From positions 1 to 64,000 of the forward strand of contig JAKSZP010014533.1 of the NCBI GenBank assembly GCA_022478985.1: 64,000 nucleotides of DNA, written 5' to 3'. Made by a program: the position numbers and the translations under genes. Position 1 is the stretch's first letter. Every line of letters begins with the position of its first letter. The notes under the pieces are model-generated. The model made no database searches, was not told the DNA's origin, and saw nothing but the letters and a program-made list of their open reading frames with translations. Below, piece after piece: positions 33,471 to 45,539 of this stretch. Source of the DNA: Massospora cicadina (Eukaryota > Entomophthoromycota > Entomophthoromycetes > Entomophthorales > Entomophthoraceae).

Positions 33471-33803
33471 TTTTTAATAATCAATTGGGTTTTTGATTCA
33501 ATCGTTTGATTTAGATTAACCTTCTAATTAGCCAAATGCCTACTAACCACTTAACAAAACCATTATAAAATCAAATCAACCAAATATCTAACTTCTCAGC
33601 CATAACATTATACCAATTAACATAAAAAACATAAGCTTTTCACTTGTTGCAAATTAATTTCTTTTCTTTTACTATGAAAAATAAAAATCCTTTATTATTG
33701 CATATCTACAGTATCTAGTGAATATCTATGTAAAGTTTCATATTTCTATACCTTGTCATTCTTGAGATACAGTGATGAACGAGTGGACTTTGGCAAATAT
33801 AGT

Positions 33804-33954
33804 ATATATAGTATCAGTTAGGGTGATAGCTCCATATTTCAGATACTATTATTATTTAAGGATTGGTAATCATCATATACTCTGTCCATTGCTCAGTGGT
33901 AGTAAACCCATTCACCCAGTATAGTGGATCTAAGTGATACCTAAAAATTTAACA
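33804..33954 (+). repeat. Ty3-2 5' LTR, right part
   Basis: Aligns with the end of the 3' LTR: ATAGCTCCATA, ACTATTATT, ATCAT, CTCAGTGGTAGTAAACCC and terminal TTTAACA. A candidate primer-binding site (GTGGCACTCTCTAAAGGGGG) follows. Confidence 0.85.
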
Positions 33955-34008
33955 GTGGCACTCTCTAAAGGGGGCCACTGGTCAATGATAGTACACAGTA
34001 ACTAGGGT

Positions 34009-35510
34009 ATCATGACCAGCCCCCAATTATTATATCAAAATTTAATTAGGTTTTATCACCAATACTACAGGGAACCAATGGAGACATCTGATGAGGAACT
34101 GGCACTATTTATGATGATGGAAAAAGGTGATGAGGACCCTCAGAATGAGGCTTTATTTAAAAGCTTGTCCTGCATTAGAGTCAGAACAATAGGGTAGGTC
34201 CATGAACATAACCCCTCAGCAACTGTGGGAGATCATGGAATGGCTCTTGCTTAGTTACCACCTCTATGAAGAAGGTTTTGGTGAACATGCCCTGATTCTG
34301 TTTTATAAACAGCATGACCAAGAAGCCTATTATATATATCTTACCAAGATGCTACCACAAAAGGATTGTCTCATTAGCTCAGCTCCAATAGAAATGTTAA
34401 ATACCTGGTGGTGTACATTAAGCCTTCAATATGCCAACTACTTCATGAGTTAGCCCAACATAAAATGAGAACAGTGATGTCATATGGTTTGTCCAAGTGC
34501 AATATAATGACACTGGTCTTTTACTTAAATGACTTGACCACTCTTTCTTGAAAATCCAGGAAGAACTTGTGCATATAGACAGTTGTGACATGTACATCTA
34601 CCATCGCCTCGACATATTAATACACACTTAAATCATGGGTTACCCCAAGTATAAGGAGAATTGTTGGATTGGCATGGGCATTCAGGTGAATGAATACAGG
34701 ATGTCATGACACTAGGTAGTAACTCTGAGTTCTTTATGGTAGAAAATATCTGAATGGCTGGAAGGAATTGACATGGCGGTGGCTTGGATGAGGGACCAGG
34801 TTACCCTGTTAGAGCGGTGGATGACTGATCATATCAACACTGTGGCACTCAAATTTAGTCAACTTCAATCTGAGGGGAGTAACCAGCAGATGGCTGACTA
34901 TTTGGATAGCTTTTTTGGAGACCTCAGATTACAACCAATTATTAGGTTAGATTAGTCAGTTGGAGAATACCAGTCAGGCAGCTCAGGGCTGAACTATTAC
35001 TCATCCCATCATTAAAACGGTGAAGTACACTGATATGCGAGTGCACTTGGATAACCTTTGAAAGTCTAATGAGGAGTTGGTACAGGAACAGGCTGTGGTA
35101 ATCAATCAAGTGGATGTAACAAACTTAAAAGTGCGCAACAATGGATGACAGACGCAAGAATACATAGCACACTGGAGAAGGTGTCCTCTTATGACTTTAA
35201 GAAATTGAGCAAAAACTGGACACATGATAGAATTCCACCATGAATTAAAGAAGGAATTTGAAAAGCTTAGGCAGGGGTGAGAGATGAGTTGTCAGTGCTA
35301 TCTGTCAAAGCGGAACATAGGTTAGATGAACATGTTGTGGAACAAACTGACGAAGGATGTAAGGATGCAGTCAGTGGCAAGTTAATAGAGGAACACTATG
35401 GATCATCCAGAAAATCTCATCAAAGGGTCATGGTAGTACCTCACCAAAATCCAACCTACTCTTGGTCTACTTTAGCGGATTTTCGTTTATCCTCATAACC
35501 CTATCCTTGC
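34009..35510 (+). pseudogene. Extra coding-like region between leader and gag of Ty3-2
   Basis: Before the gag block that matches Ty3-1 there are about 1.5 kb with several plus-strand frames (34012-34197, 34202-34453, 34773-34955, 35277-35498). They are rich in charged and aromatic residues, for example Y-H-L-Y-E-E-G-F-G-E-H and W-M-R-D-Q-V-T-L-L-E-R-W-M. The helical character suggests a long coiled-coil N-terminal Gag region or an additional ORF. Ty3-1 has almost none of this length (gag begins within about 60 nt of its LTR). I do not recognise a known domain. Confidence 0.4.
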
Positions 35511-35559
35511 CCTCAAGGGGATGTTCCCTTTGACCACTATGAAATCATCATGTTTGTTC

Positions 35560-36850
35560 CCCCAAGTCCAAAGTCCAAAGCACAGAGCCAGTTGATTTTG
35601 TTCAGATAGAAAAGATGCCAACTTTCAGTCATGATAGGAACATGCATAGATATACTACTTGGTTCAGATTTGCCAGGGAGGGTGCATCATATTGGCGGAA
35701 AGCTAAACTGTTGTTATCCGCTCTGGATGTCAAAAGTGCTGTCCAGGTCACATCTTACCTAAAGAGCAGTGCTTTAATGTATCAGGAGGTGAAGGAGAAT
35801 GTGCTCTATATGTTTAGGGGCGTGGCAAAGATGGCGCAGCACAAGGCCAAATTTATGACAATATAGTTCTAAAATAATGAGTCACTGGTTAATTTTTCAA
35901 AGCGGTTCACAGCTGAAGCTCATGTTGGTGGGAGAAAATACCTTAACCAACAAGGATTTAGGAATAGAAATGGAGGTGGCAGTCAAGCTATATCATGAAC
36001 TGGATAATTCTATGACTGACATTCTTCAAAAAGACACAGAGCTTCTACAAATCATTAAAACTTTACGAAATCTCTCTGTCTCATTCAGTGCCCCCAACTT
36101 GGACCAGAAGGCCCTTGAAATCACCACCGCATACTCATTGTGAAATGGATTGGAACGACCCAGTTATTTTCCTTTGGGCAATTCCTGGCCACCTAATATG
36201 TCAGCGGGTCCTTTCCACCCTCCTTAAGCACAACTGGCCCATCCCCGGAATAATTATAATTCTTTGTTTAATTTTTGACCCAGACCTTCAGGCGTGAACC
36301 ATAGATGGGAGACATTTATGAATGCTTGTTTCTCACAAAGCCAAAAAGGCCACCATGCAGAAAAATTCCCAGGCAACCTGCATGTTCCTGCAGTGCCATC
36401 TGGTTATATAGAACAAGGAAAAGCTCAATAGGAGTATAAATGGGACGCTCTAATTCCGCTAATCCAAATTTATTTGTCCATGACGATTTCCATGAGTCTT
36501 GTTACGTTGGTCCAAGTAGCCAACCTGATTACTTATTATATCAACAACCTCTTCACAATATCTCAGCCTTAATTCAGGAGAGCGGCCATAACCCTTCAGA
36601 CTCTGAGTTCCTCTGAGATGTGCAAAAGCCGTATGTATGGAAAATCCTTGAGAAAAATGGCACAAGTGAAATGGGGCCCTCAACAGACGTCGCCTCCATA
36701 GTGGGGGTGAACGTCGCCTTTCCAGTAGGTAAGGTCATCCAGGAATATTCTCAAGTCAGTGCAGGTTTTTTCACAAATCTTAGTAACAAAAAGCCCGGAC
36801 GTTCACATAATAAACACAAAAGGTTTTTTCTATTTGGAGTGTAGCTACTG
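35560..36850 (+). pseudogene. gag: Ty3-2 gag
   Basis: The frame 35615-35866 contains M-P-T-F-S-H-D-R-N-M-H-R-Y and YQEVKENVLYMFRGVAKMAQ, aligned with P-F-N-R-E-G-N-I-H-G-Y and YQEVKNMVLQLFGGTAKMSQ of Ty3-1. Further broken frames (35877-36143, 36088-36297, 36620-36844) continue the protein. No zinc knuckle is visible in either element. It has multiple stops. Confidence 0.6.
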
Positions 36851-36854
36851 TAAA

Positions 36855-37311
36855 TATTTATATTCAGAATACAAAAATCCGAGCTATTATAGATACTGGA
36901 GCCCCATTAAATAATCTCCTCTAAGCTCGTGGATAAGCTTTTGCTGAAACCTGATGTGGTACACAAAGTAGTTATGGGACCTCAGGGGCACAGAGCAAAT
37001 TGTCAGAAGGACCCTACAGAGCGTTACCTCTGAGGTTTGTCTCAGTCAAGGCTTCCACCCCAGTGGTAGTTCTGCCTAATAATAACTATGCCATGTTGAT
37101 TAACGCTGCGTTCATGAGGCAAGTTAGGGCCTTAGTCAAAATGGCGGAAGAATCCATTAGTATCCTAGGACAACAGATCCCCATTTACTTTACCTCTAGC
37201 GGAGTCCAAAAGGACCCAATCCGCTCCAGTCATATCAATTTAGCATATAGCAATGTGGTGATTCCTGTCTTGATATTGGTGAATAAAGCGGAGGACCAGA
37301 GCTCTTCTTAA
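36855..37311 (+). pseudogene. Ty3-2 aspartic protease
   Basis: R-A-I-I-D-T-G-A-P at about 36872-36900 retains the canonical DTG active site. The flap-side region continues as Y-R-A-L-P-L-R-F (37000 on), matching A-Y-S-A-L-P-L-R-F of Ty3-1. Stops occur shortly after the active site. Confidence 0.7.
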
Positions 37312-37659
37312 CTAATTTTTGATTATAATTGTATTCCTCTATGGGCTTCAAGTGTTCTAAACATACCTTCTTGGCAAAAGACATACTAGGGACATAGCTT
37401 GCAATTGACATACCCAAAAGCTTATATGGGGAGATTATGGGGCCCTACCAGCAACACTGGCTCAAATTCCATGTGGCTCCTGGGTAACTGTTGCCAGGGC
37501 ATGGGGAGTTAAAGTACCAGTACTGAACCTGCATAAGGAGTCTATGACGGTCCAAAGATACCAAGTGGTGCTTATTTACACTTGGCCATATTGATGAGGT
37601 TCACCATATTCACAATTTTGATTCTTGGGAGGACCTTGGACTACCAGTAAAAACTTTCT

Positions 37660-38640
37660 TCAGCGTAATGACAGTGGTTCCACGGGAAGCTCTGACTGAA
37701 CTGTTGGAGAAAAAGAAGGGTAGGGTTATGGCCCTGTTCTTAAAGTACCAAGGTTTTTTTCATTCACTGACCATAGTTTGGGATGTGCATAGGGGATTGT
37801 GCATCGAGTGGACACAGGTATCACCCCCCATCTGTTCATGTCCTATTTGGCGCTCAAAAGTGCAACTGAAGTTTTCTTTGATGAGGTAGACCAATTAATT
37901 GAATGGGGAATGTTAAAGTCATCCAAGAGTCCCTGGGCATTGCTGGTTTTAAATGTTAAGAAAAAAGATGGCACTAACAGGATGGCCAACTACTGGAAGC
38001 TTAACAGCGCCACAAAAAAAGATTCACTCCCTCTTATGGAATAATGATGCTTTATTTAAATTGGGAGAGCTAACTGTTTTTCTTCCATGGATTTGATATC
38101 AGTGTATTGGAAAATTGAGTTGCCAATGGTGGAACAGTAGAAATGTGCTACAATACCTTTGAAGGGGTTATTTCAATCTACACAAATTCCCCAAGATTTA
38201 TGTAATGCCCAAACTTTGTTCCAGCGGGCTATGGACACAATCTTAGGTGATTTAAAGCTTTACTGTGTTATAGTCTACCTTGATATCAATGCGTTCTATT
38301 TGACATTCAGGAACATCTGGACCATTTGGAACAAGTGTTTCGCCATCTTGCTGACGCTAAATCAAGATCAAGCCTTGGGAGTGTCATTTTTAAGGAACAA
38401 TTGTAATACCTTAGGTTTGTTGTAAACTCAAAAAGGCTTAAAACTCAGACAGCGAAGGTGGAAGCTATAAGTAGGAGGATTCAACCATGCAATAAGCGAG
38501 ATATCTAAGTGTTTTTGGGGATGGTTGGTTACTACCAGCTGTTCATTCCTAATTTCAATTGTATTGGAGCACCACTCTTTGATTTGTTGAAGAAGAAAGC
38601 AAACTTTGACTGGAATAAATGATGCCAAAATGCTTATGAT
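37660..38640 (+). pseudogene. pol: Ty3-2 reverse transcriptase
   Basis: Blocks in order: LKSSKSPWALLVLNVKKKDG (about 37910), FSSMDLISVYWKIELP (about 38080), LCNAQTLFQRAMDTILGDLK (about 38200), then V-I-V-Y-L-D-I where Y-L-D-D is expected (about 38270), so the second catalytic aspartate is lost. Three or more frame changes and stops. Same RT type as Ty3-1. Confidence 0.75.
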
Positions 38641-38679
38641 GTTTTTCAGTATCGTTGGTGAGTGCGCCAGCTTTGCAAT

Positions 38680-39100
38680 TACCTAATTTTGAAAATGAAT
38701 TTATAGTGCAAACGGATGCACCACTTTCCGCTATAAAGACAATATTAACCCAGAAGGATGATGATGGCGTAGAGCACCCTGTCTCGTTTTGCAGCTGAGG
38801 CTTAGCTGTCATGATTGGAATTGCACTGTGACCAAGCGGGATTGCTTAGTGGTGATATATGCATACAGACAGTTCTGAGTATACCTCCACGGGATGAAAT
38901 TCCAAGTAGCAATGGATCATGCATCCTTGCGTTGACTGCAGAATCTCCATGGACCTGAAGGATGGCTCACACGATGGGCACTTAAGCTCCAAGCGTATGA
39001 CTTTGAGATTATACACCAGCCAGGGGCAAAACATCAGAATGTAGACTGTCTCTCATGTTACAAACTGTCACCATTACAGCAGATTTAGCTAATATCATGT
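38680..39100 (+). pseudogene. Ty3-2 RNase H
   Basis: E-F-I-V-Q-T-D-A at about 38697 is the first RNase H motif. The region W-N-C-T-V-T-K-R-D-C-L-V-V (about 38815) matches N-Y-T-M-T-E-Q-E-C-L-A-V of Ty3-1 with the catalytic glutamate replaced. Broken by stops. Confidence 0.6.
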
Positions 39101-39189
39101 ATGAAGAAGATGATTGGAAAAGATCATGGCAAACCGCCACATGTGATCAAGCCGTTAGATGGGCTTAGACAAGATACCTTCTTGCGCAA

Positions 39190-40200
39190 TGAGAACTATA
39201 TAAGAAGATTGGAGAAGCGACGCTGAGTTTCCCAAACCCTCCAATAGGGATGAGATAATCTTAGATGCACATAGGGCGGATATGCATAGAGGTTTATGGA
39301 AAACGTTGGAGTTCTTGCAACCCCACTACTATTGGGAGAGCATTCATTATGACGTGCTGGAGACAGTTGGTTGTTGTCATCAGTGCCAAGTGGAGAAAAC
39401 TTTCCACTTGAGACCACATATCAGCTAGTTAAGCCCCATTTTGCACGGCATACTATTTTTCTTGACATGGTGGGGCCTCTGCTGACTAGCGTAGACTAAC
39501 CTAAGCTATACTAGTAGCAAGTAATCATCTTAAAAAATGGGCGGAGGCAAGAGCATTTAAAAATTTAGAGGCTGTCACAACCGCCAAGTTTATCATGGAG
39601 TGAGTCATACAGCGAAATGGGTGTCCACAATTTATCCTCACGGACAATGGAACCCTTTTCTTATCGCATATCCTGCCAACTTGAATAAGCTAATGGCAAT
39701 CCGTGGGACCTTGACTACACCCTACCACCCTGAATATGATGAAATGGTGGAACGGTTCAATGGAACATTGGTAAACATTCGCCAAAATCTTGTAAAGGAT
39801 ATGCCTTCTTAATGGAGTACCCTTTTATCCACCGCCATTTATGCATATAATATCAGCTACCACTCGTCAACCAGCAAGAGTCCTTTCCAATTTCTCTATG
39901 GTAGACACCCAGCTTTGCCCGCTCTGCTCTAATCCTGTGTGGAGGATACTGGCGGAGTAGAACTGCAGCGTTATCTAACCAATTTTATGGACATGCTGAT
40001 AAAAGTAAAAATGGAAGCTTACTCTACCAGCTTAGCTAAGAAGATTTGTGATCAGGCGGCTGACCAAAAGTAGATGTAGCAGACAACCACAGTTTGCGGT
40101 AGAAGATCATGTCTTATTCCATGACTAACATGAATTCAGAAGGAAGAACAAGCTTGATAACATCTGTAATGGACTGTTTGAAAAAATTAGAAGACTGGTA
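39190..40200 (+). pseudogene. Ty3-2 integrase
   Basis: Visible parts: C-C-H-Q-C-Q-V-E-K-T-F (about 39375) of the zinc domain, L-T-D-N-G-T (about 39640) with the second catalytic aspartate, and MVERFNGTLVNI (about 39745) with the catalytic glutamate retained. The C-terminal region shows A-Y-N-I-S-Y-H-S and [11 protein letters not shown]. Many stops and shifts. Confidence 0.75.
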
Positions 40201-40313
40201 TTGACGCTTACACCATTGAGGAGCCTGCAGATTGTCAGATTATCAACTGAGTTCATACAAAGTTCCTCCAAACAAACAAGCAATAGGAGCTTATCATAAA
40301 GTCAAGGGGGTAA

Positions 40314-40796
40314 TATTAAAAAATATATATGAATCAATGATAAGCCATATATCTGGCAGATTATATTATATGAGTTAAGGTGAGACTCAAGATTGATGGA
40401 AGACTATGTCAACGGGAAGCAAATTGATAAAAGTATCGATAGTTTGGCAAATTGAGGGTTTTACACCAAATCCTTAAGATAAAACAAAACCCCAAAATTG
40501 TAGCAAATAGAAAATCACTAAGTGAAAGGGTTGAAACCGACTAGGAATACCAAGGATATGACTTGAGCATGAAAATGATAAAGGGAGGGGTTTTTATATT
40601 GAAATAAAGAGGGAAAGTTGGCAGAAGTAATCTGGAATAGATTATACAATGAGATAGTGTCAGTTAAGGCGATAGCTCCATAATTATATACTATTATTTA
40701 AGGATCAGCGATCTTCATATTGTCCATCCGTTGATCAGTGGTAGTAAACCCTTGCAACCAGCATAGCGGATTTAAGTGATACCGCCAAAAGTAACA
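40314..40796 (+). repeat. Ty3-2 3' LTR
   Basis: 483 bp, starting TATTAAAAAATATATATGA after the polypurine tract and ending AAAAGTAACA, then TSD CTATA. Uninterrupted, and therefore the reference for the split 5' LTR. Confidence 0.85.
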
Positions 40797-40801
40797 CTAT
40801 A

Positions 40802-41509
40802 ACTATGTAATGGCAATGCGGGATTAGTAAGGTTTAAGATTTATAACGTGACATTGCAATTATAAAAATTGTCACTTTGGTTTATAATCATTTGGCTTGA
40901 GTTCTGCTTATGAAAGCTTATCTTGACAGCCTTATTATTTTGTTGATGTTATCAATTTCCATTGCGCACAATTTCCATTTTAACATCTGCTATTACTAAA
41001 TTTGATTTGTAGAATTTTTCCCCCTGGGTTGCCCCATAATTCTAATTTTTCTATCTTGGTAAGCTCTTGGTTGATCCCTATGTTTGAGAGAAAGAATTAT
41101 TAATTTTCACTGGTTCTTTCATATTTTAAAATTAATAGTAAAACTGCTCCATTTTCTGTATGAACTGCTCCACTAACTAAGAAACATGATGCTTTTGGCC
41201 TTAGAGGTTAATTGTGGGGTGGGATGGGACAAACAAGGGGTAGCTGCCACTCATCTTTCGTACAAGGACACTCACATCATTAAACTTGGAATGAGTCAAA
41301 GCTTGGGGTTGGTGGCCCACTTAGCCTATGAGGGAGCAAGGGTCTTTCCTGCTTGATAACTATGGCATAAGTCCTAAAAAATTCCATACCATCTTTTACA
41401 GTTAAGGCTACAACTTACCCCTATTTAAACATGTTTTCAAAAAGCATATAATAATTTGGTGATATTATCAGTTTATGGATTTAATATTACCTCAAAGTTT
41501 GATAAAAGG
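40802..41509. other. Unassigned AT-rich sequence
   Basis: I see no supported feature between Ty3-2 and LINE-1 copy B. Confidence 0.4.
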
Positions 41510-41579
41510 TTAACATCCTTATTTATTTATTGTGGGGAAGGCCAATCTGGGGGCGGACACTTCCAAATGTAAATATGAG

Positions 41580-44500
41580 AGAATATGAAACTTAGTAACA
41601 GGGAAGGCACCCCAGAGAAGCGATGCTCTCTCTTGTTGCCAGCGGGCCACTATGGGGAAGAGGAGGGAACGTGTAAAGGGGCTGTAACCACAATTGAACA
41701 TGTGTGGAGGAAAGGGTCTGAGTTGATGAACCAAACTGGGAACCAGGAGGAGACCAGCTGACGGTGACGCGGTGGGAGGTACCCAAACATCCACGCTTGA
41801 AATAATCCACCAAATGGGACCAGAATCTGTGGACAGCTTATGGAGGGTGGGGGTGGAGCCTAAGATGGCATCCAAGATAATCATGTGTGGGTAGTCCACA
41901 GCAATTGCAACCACCAAAGTATGGAGGGAGGGTGGAAGAGGGGAGACCATAGATAAAACAAACATATCCTTAGACAAACTGAAGGAATGTGACTGATTCT
42001 GGCAAAGCAGATGTTGCACCTCACGCCATATTGCTTTAGAGGTAGGGCACTTCTCCAGGCGGTGGAACAGCGTTCCATACTGGCCACACACAATGCAGGA
42101 TGAGCGCAAAGCGTTAGAGCGCTCAGCCATATGGTACACCCGCCTTAGGCAGCGCCACACATGGGAATGGATATGAAGCTGCAACAGAGGGTGGTGTGCG
42201 TATTTCCAAATAGTCTTCTGGGTCTCAAGGGAATAAGGGATGTCCATCATGTCCAGGTAGTCCACCCTGGATAGGACATGGGTCCGTGTGGGGATCAAGC
42301 CACCTTGAATGGGTAGCCCCTGTACCTCCTGTGTGAATTGAGGAGAGGGGCGGCCTCTCTGGGCCGTGTGTCCACAAATACAGATTCTCCACTCAGCGCT
42401 CCGCATGGAGAGGAGGATTTATTCGAAGTGTGGTTTAGTACTGTGAGGACCTGTGGCTGATAGGTGGGAAGCCAGATATTTTATCAAGGAGTGAGGGTTC
42501 GACAGATTGTTAAGGCCCAGGGCGCGGGAGAAGTTGGAGTGGGCTGCGCGGGACCAGTGTTGGGAGGGGAGCATAGGGGCGGTGACAGCCGCAATCCAGG
42601 TGCCCATGATCTTGGCAGCATGGGCTTTAAGGTCGAGCAGGCCCATGACACCATGACCACAAGGGCCAAACATGACCTCAAGCCGCACTGGCGGTGCCAG
42701 CCTGACCAAAGCCACCCTTGCAGAAGGGCATTCATAGATTTGAAAAAACCTGGGGAGAAGGCGATGGCGTGGGCTCCAAACCAGACTTTAGAGAGGAGCA
42801 TAAAGTTGGCTAAAAAAACCCTGCCTTTAAGGGAAGTAGGGTGGGTTCTGAGGGATGCGATGTGCTTCATCACGTTGTTTAGAATATGACTTTCCATTAC
42901 TGCTGAGGCATACCCGCCTGCCTCCATTCACACGCCCAGATGGCGGACAGGCCCTATGGTAGGGCGTGGTGCAAAGGGGAGCACAAGTGGGTCGGTGTGG
43001 GGTGAGCAGGGAGGGCGAGCCGTGTGCGCGCAGGTGGGTCAGGTTGGACACAGGTCGCTGGGGGCCAGCAGGTTTGATACCGATCAAGACAATGATTTCA
43101 GTTTTGGAAGCGTTCAGTGCAGTATTAATTACCCGGGAATACTCCTGGATGAGAGCTTCAAGCGCGCGTGCATCTTGATTATTGGACAACCCAACCACAC
43201 AATCATCTGCAAACGCCATCATCTTGACTGGGGCTTGGCCTGGTGCATGGACCCCAGTGAGGCGGGCATTCACATTTTGAAGTAGTGGGTCAAGGCTGAA
43301 GTTATACAAGAGTGGACTAAGGGGGTCCCCTTGGCGTAGGCCCCTTTGAGGGCTGACTACTTCCGTGAGGAAGCCAGGGCCACGCGCTGCCATTGTTGCA
43401 GATTCCGTAACCATCATCGCCCAGTTGATGAAGCAAGGGGGTAAGCGGAATTGGTGGAGGCAGGCCCTGAGGTATTCCCAGTTTACTCTATCATAGGCCT
43501 TCTGTTGGTCCAAAAATACAAGTGCCCCAGAGGCCGTGGACTGGCATGCATTAACCACAGAGTGCACATTGTCCCAAATTGACCTTCTGGGTATGAAACT
43601 GAATTTTTCTGGGGAGATGGGGGCAGAGGCTACAATCCCTAGACGGTTAGCCATGATTTTAGTTAAAATTTTTGTATCCGTGTTAGTTAGAGAAATGGGG
43701 CGCCAGTTGGATAGGCCTAGATTAAACCCATTCTTGAAGAGTGTGATGGTGAAGGCCTCTTGCCCTCCTGGTAGAAGGCGCGTATCCAGAAGGCTCTGTA
43801 TAAGGGATGCAAGCAACAGTGGGGATATAAATATGAAGTACTTCTTATAGAACTCATATGGAATGCCATCAGGGCCTGGGAATTTCCATTTTGGTGCACC
43901 GTGGACAGCGGACCAGAGTTCATTCAGAGTAATCAAATTTATTAACTCTGAATATTGGGAAACGGTACAGTTCTGAGCGCTATTGAGAAATTTCGCCATT
44001 TCAGCCGCTGAATTGTATTGGATCGGTACAACTCAGAGTAATACTTTTGTATTTTGATCGCCACTTCAGCCGGCATATCTGCAACGAAATCATCTGACCT
44101 CTGCACCTGTGTGCAGGCCACGCTCTGGCGCGGTGTGAAGAATTTTTTATAAAAATAAGCGGAGCATGTTCCACCCTCTGTAATGTGTTTGGCCCTGTAC
44201 TGAACACAAACCCGATGTTTGTGTTGCCTTTCAAGCGCGTTGAGGTGGGCAGCTGCTTCTGCCCATTTCCAGCACCAAGCTGGGCTGTAGCCCATGGCTG
44301 GGATGTTGGACTCCAGGTGTGCCAACTCTGCCAGAGCGCGCGAGATGATGGCCGATGTTGCTCATGAGCGTTGGGAGGAGAGATGGTGAGCGTGGCAGAT
44401 GGTATCCACTTTGAAGGCTGACTATGTAGAAATTGGGTCCGCACAAAATGGTATAATAAAATCTTTTGCCAAAGTCGCTGATCACACCTATGCGGAAAAT

Positions 44501-45271
44501 CCTGGTGATGAAAGTTTGGTTGGGCAGAGTTTGCACCAATGTGGAGCCCTAGCCACTGTGATGGGTAAGTGGTAGGTTATTGAGACCAGCCAGTGGTCAG
44601 TGAAATCAATTTTTGATGTGTGGAAGTGGGAAATATGGGATCAAAATTGCACCAGCATGAGGATAAGGTCGATGTGGGACATGGACCTTAATTGGCCATT
44701 GTGGACATGGGGGCGCGTCATGTTTTTGAGCGCGGAGCTTGCCATGGCAGTGTGTCTATCAACCCAAGGGTGGCCTTTAGAACGCGAAATTCTATGTGAC
44801 CCTGAGGGTGTGGGATGAGGAAGGCCAACGGTCCGTGGATGTGTTTAACCAACAGTTCATGTCACCAACTTTTAAAGGGTCAGGGGGTAGTGGAAGGGAT
44901 TTGACTGATGAGAAAAATTCCTGATGCTCTCATGCACAGGTCGGGGCATAAATGTTGACAATAGTATGCACCACATCAGCCCACAAAAATGTGACAATGA
45001 GGACTCAGCCATCAAGGAAGGATTCTGATAATAAAAATTTTAAAAAAATTGTTTTTCTGAACAAGCACCCCACAGTGCTCAAACCAAAAGGATAGGGAAG
45101 GGAGGAGCATGGTTCTCCAAGCATCCTTGGAACCTCGCAGACAGTGGGACTCCTGGATGGCCAGGATGTCCACGGGTAATTTTTTTGTAATAAACTCAGT
45201 TTCCTAGCCTGGAACGGCGAGGCCTTGAGTCCAGCGATATTCAGCATCCCTAGAGTGAAGGTTTCCCCCAT
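41580..45271 (-). pseudogene. LINE-1 copy B ORF2 (endonuclease, RT, CCHC)
   Basis: ORF2 starts with an ATG at 45271 (M-G-E-T-F-T-L-G-M-L-N-I); copies A and C lack this ATG through small changes. The endonuclease is broken soon after by a frameshift. RT is well preserved in 42827-43999: FPGPDGIPYEFYKKYF, FIPRRSIWDNV, QQKAYDRVNWEYL (intact here), LRQGDPLSPLLYNFSLDPLL, then FADD. A frameshift after A-L-N-A-S-K-T-E-I-I-V moves the connection domain to other frames (42484-42927, 42419-42715). The C-terminal C-I-V-C-G-Q-Y-G-T-L-F-H-R-L-E-K-C is in 41519-42406. Confidence 0.88.
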
Positions 45272-45539
45272 CGCACCTTAGTTGCGAGGGGGTGGGCACC
45301 TTGGCCCACCAGCCTCCTCTGGATCCCCACAGGCCTTCATGGCGGCATGGGTATTTGCAGCAACGCTATTGGAAGATTCGTTATCTTTAGCAGACAGGTT
45401 TGCGTTGGCTTTTTCCTTCACTTTTGGTTTTCACGCTGTCAAACGAACTTTTTGCGGTGTGGTTGAGTTTGATGCACCAACATTTGGGTCAAAAAAATTT
45501 TCAGGTAGGTTGGAGACAAATTGGTTCTAATTGGGGCTT

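Larger units (their letters stand above)
32357..33803. mobile_element. Insert of about 1.45 kb in the Ty3-2 5' LTR
   Basis: This segment is absent from the 3' LTR. It carries a degenerate minisatellite, a tRNA-like segment and a few more minisatellite-like units. The exact ends are unclear because both sides are TATA-rich, so I could not define a TSD. No coding sequence is evident. It may be a non-autonomous element or a satellite-bearing insertion. Confidence 0.6.
32021..40796 (+). mobile_element. Ty3-2: inactive Ty3/Gypsy retrotransposon
   Basis: A plus-strand element flanked by CTATA. The 3' LTR is 483 bp (40314-40796), preceded by the polypurine tract CAAGGGGG. The matching 5' LTR is in two parts (32021 to about 32356, and about 33804-33954), split by an insert of about 1.45 kb. 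The interior holds an extra coding-like region, gag, protease, RT, RNase H and integrase. Gag, protease and integrase blocks resemble Ty3-1, so the two are related, but Ty3-2 is more decayed. Confidence 0.85.

Noticed and set aside
41592..41813. Minus-strand frame of 73 residues as a separate gene
   Set aside because: It is an alternative frame of LINE-1 copy B ORF2, matching the frame used in the same place in copies A and C.
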